Source: JAZRWQ01 sp045599805 (GTDB lineage: Bacteria; Bacillota; Clostridia; Oscillospirales; UMGS1783). Taken from it: 5,752 nucleotides of DNA. A program made the position numbers and the translations under genes. This document shows, piece by piece, positions 5,527-5,752 of the stretch. The stretch covers positions 1 to 5,752 of the forward strand of contig JAZRWQ010000098.1 of the NCBI GenBank assembly GCA_045599805.1, read 5' to 3'. The number at the start of each line of letters is the position of its first letter. The first letter of the stretch is position 1. The notes beneath the pieces are model-generated. The model was given only the letters and a program-made list of their open reading frames with translations, had not been told where the DNA came from and ran no database searches.

Positions 5527-5752
5527 TGTCGAAAAACTCGGTCTACCGGCAAAAAAAAGACGGATTGACTTGGAATTGCACTACTCCGATAGCTGTTTCA
5601 CTCATACAAAATAAGGAATGACGGGCGCTATGCGCCCGTCATTATTGCCTTTTTCCGTTCTTTTCCTCTACCGTACCTTTGTACGCCTACGAAGAAAAGA
5701 ACGAAAAATATCCCGTCGTTTTGTCGACCTCAGTCAGCCTGTCGACTTTATC
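5527..5752 (+). repeat. structured intergenic repeat, right copy (cut by window end)
   Basis: This is the inverted partner of 255-480, with 213 of 226 positions equal and no gaps. It starts TGTCGAAAAACTCGG five bases after the operon terminator. It contains a 12-bp hairpin with loop TAT (5617-5643) and the long imperfect hairpin (5650-5708). The last visible bases are the first part of the terminal hairpin seen complete at 246-272. The other end, and whether a second terminator copy follows it, lie outside the window. A 45-codon open stretch from ATG 5618 is not conserved in the left copy. Confidence 0.85.

Noticed and set aside
5618..5752. A 45-codon open stretch in the right repeat starting at ATG 5618, preceded by AAGG.
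   Set aside because: The ATG is part of a hairpin stem, the AAGG is too close to it, and the left copy has ATT in its place, so a protein is not conserved between the copies.

Overview
The window looks like chromosomal sequence from a Firmicute of the Clostridia, most like an Oscillospiraceae/Ruminococcaceae-type gut anaerobe. This is an inference from strong AGGAGG-type ribosome binding sites, sigma-A-like promoters, a Gram-positive-style lipobox, U-tailed hairpin terminators, mid-GC coding sequence that is rich in the Ile codon ATA, and a one-chain solute-binding protein/permease of the kind familiar in this group. No mobile-element protein, RNA gene or CRISPR array was found.

Left part (minus strand). 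Positions 1-134 hold the 5' end of a small membrane-protein gene. The 395 bp before the next gene (135-529) contain its promoter and a structured repeat of about 235 bp (246-480). That repeat lies between two nearly identical terminator hairpins (216-245 and 484-515). Two small unknown membrane-protein genes follow on the minus strand (530-1102 and 1203-1559). Each has its own readable promoter, and one of these is a perfect TTGACA-17-TATAAT.

Right part (plus strand). A divergent promoter near 1649-1677 starts a tight four-gene operon. The genes are a lipid-anchored solute-binding protein fused to an amino-acid ABC permease (1705-3234), its ATPase (3231-4307), a small FMN-type split-barrel protein of the pyridoxamine-phosphate-oxidase superfamily (4322-4723) and a TauE/SafE-family membrane transporter (4725-5492). 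The genes overlap or are 1-14 bp apart and end at one strong terminator (5491-5521). The first two make an ABC importer, probably for an amino acid. The last two may handle a related, perhaps sulfur-containing, compound, but that is only a guess from gene order.

The most notable points are: (1) the binding protein appears circularly permuted at its hinge, with lobe II before lobe I; (2) the ATPase carries a C-terminal domain of about 110 residues that resembles a worn GHKL/anti-sigma-type ATPase fold; (3) two inverted copies of the structured repeat, 213/226 identical with no indels, bracket the segment, each directly after a terminator in the sense of the gene upstream; (4) all 13 differences between the copies avoid the two main stems; (5) the left copy appears to sit inside a duplicated terminator; (6) the 530-1102 gene has a codon bias typical of high expression although its function is unknown.
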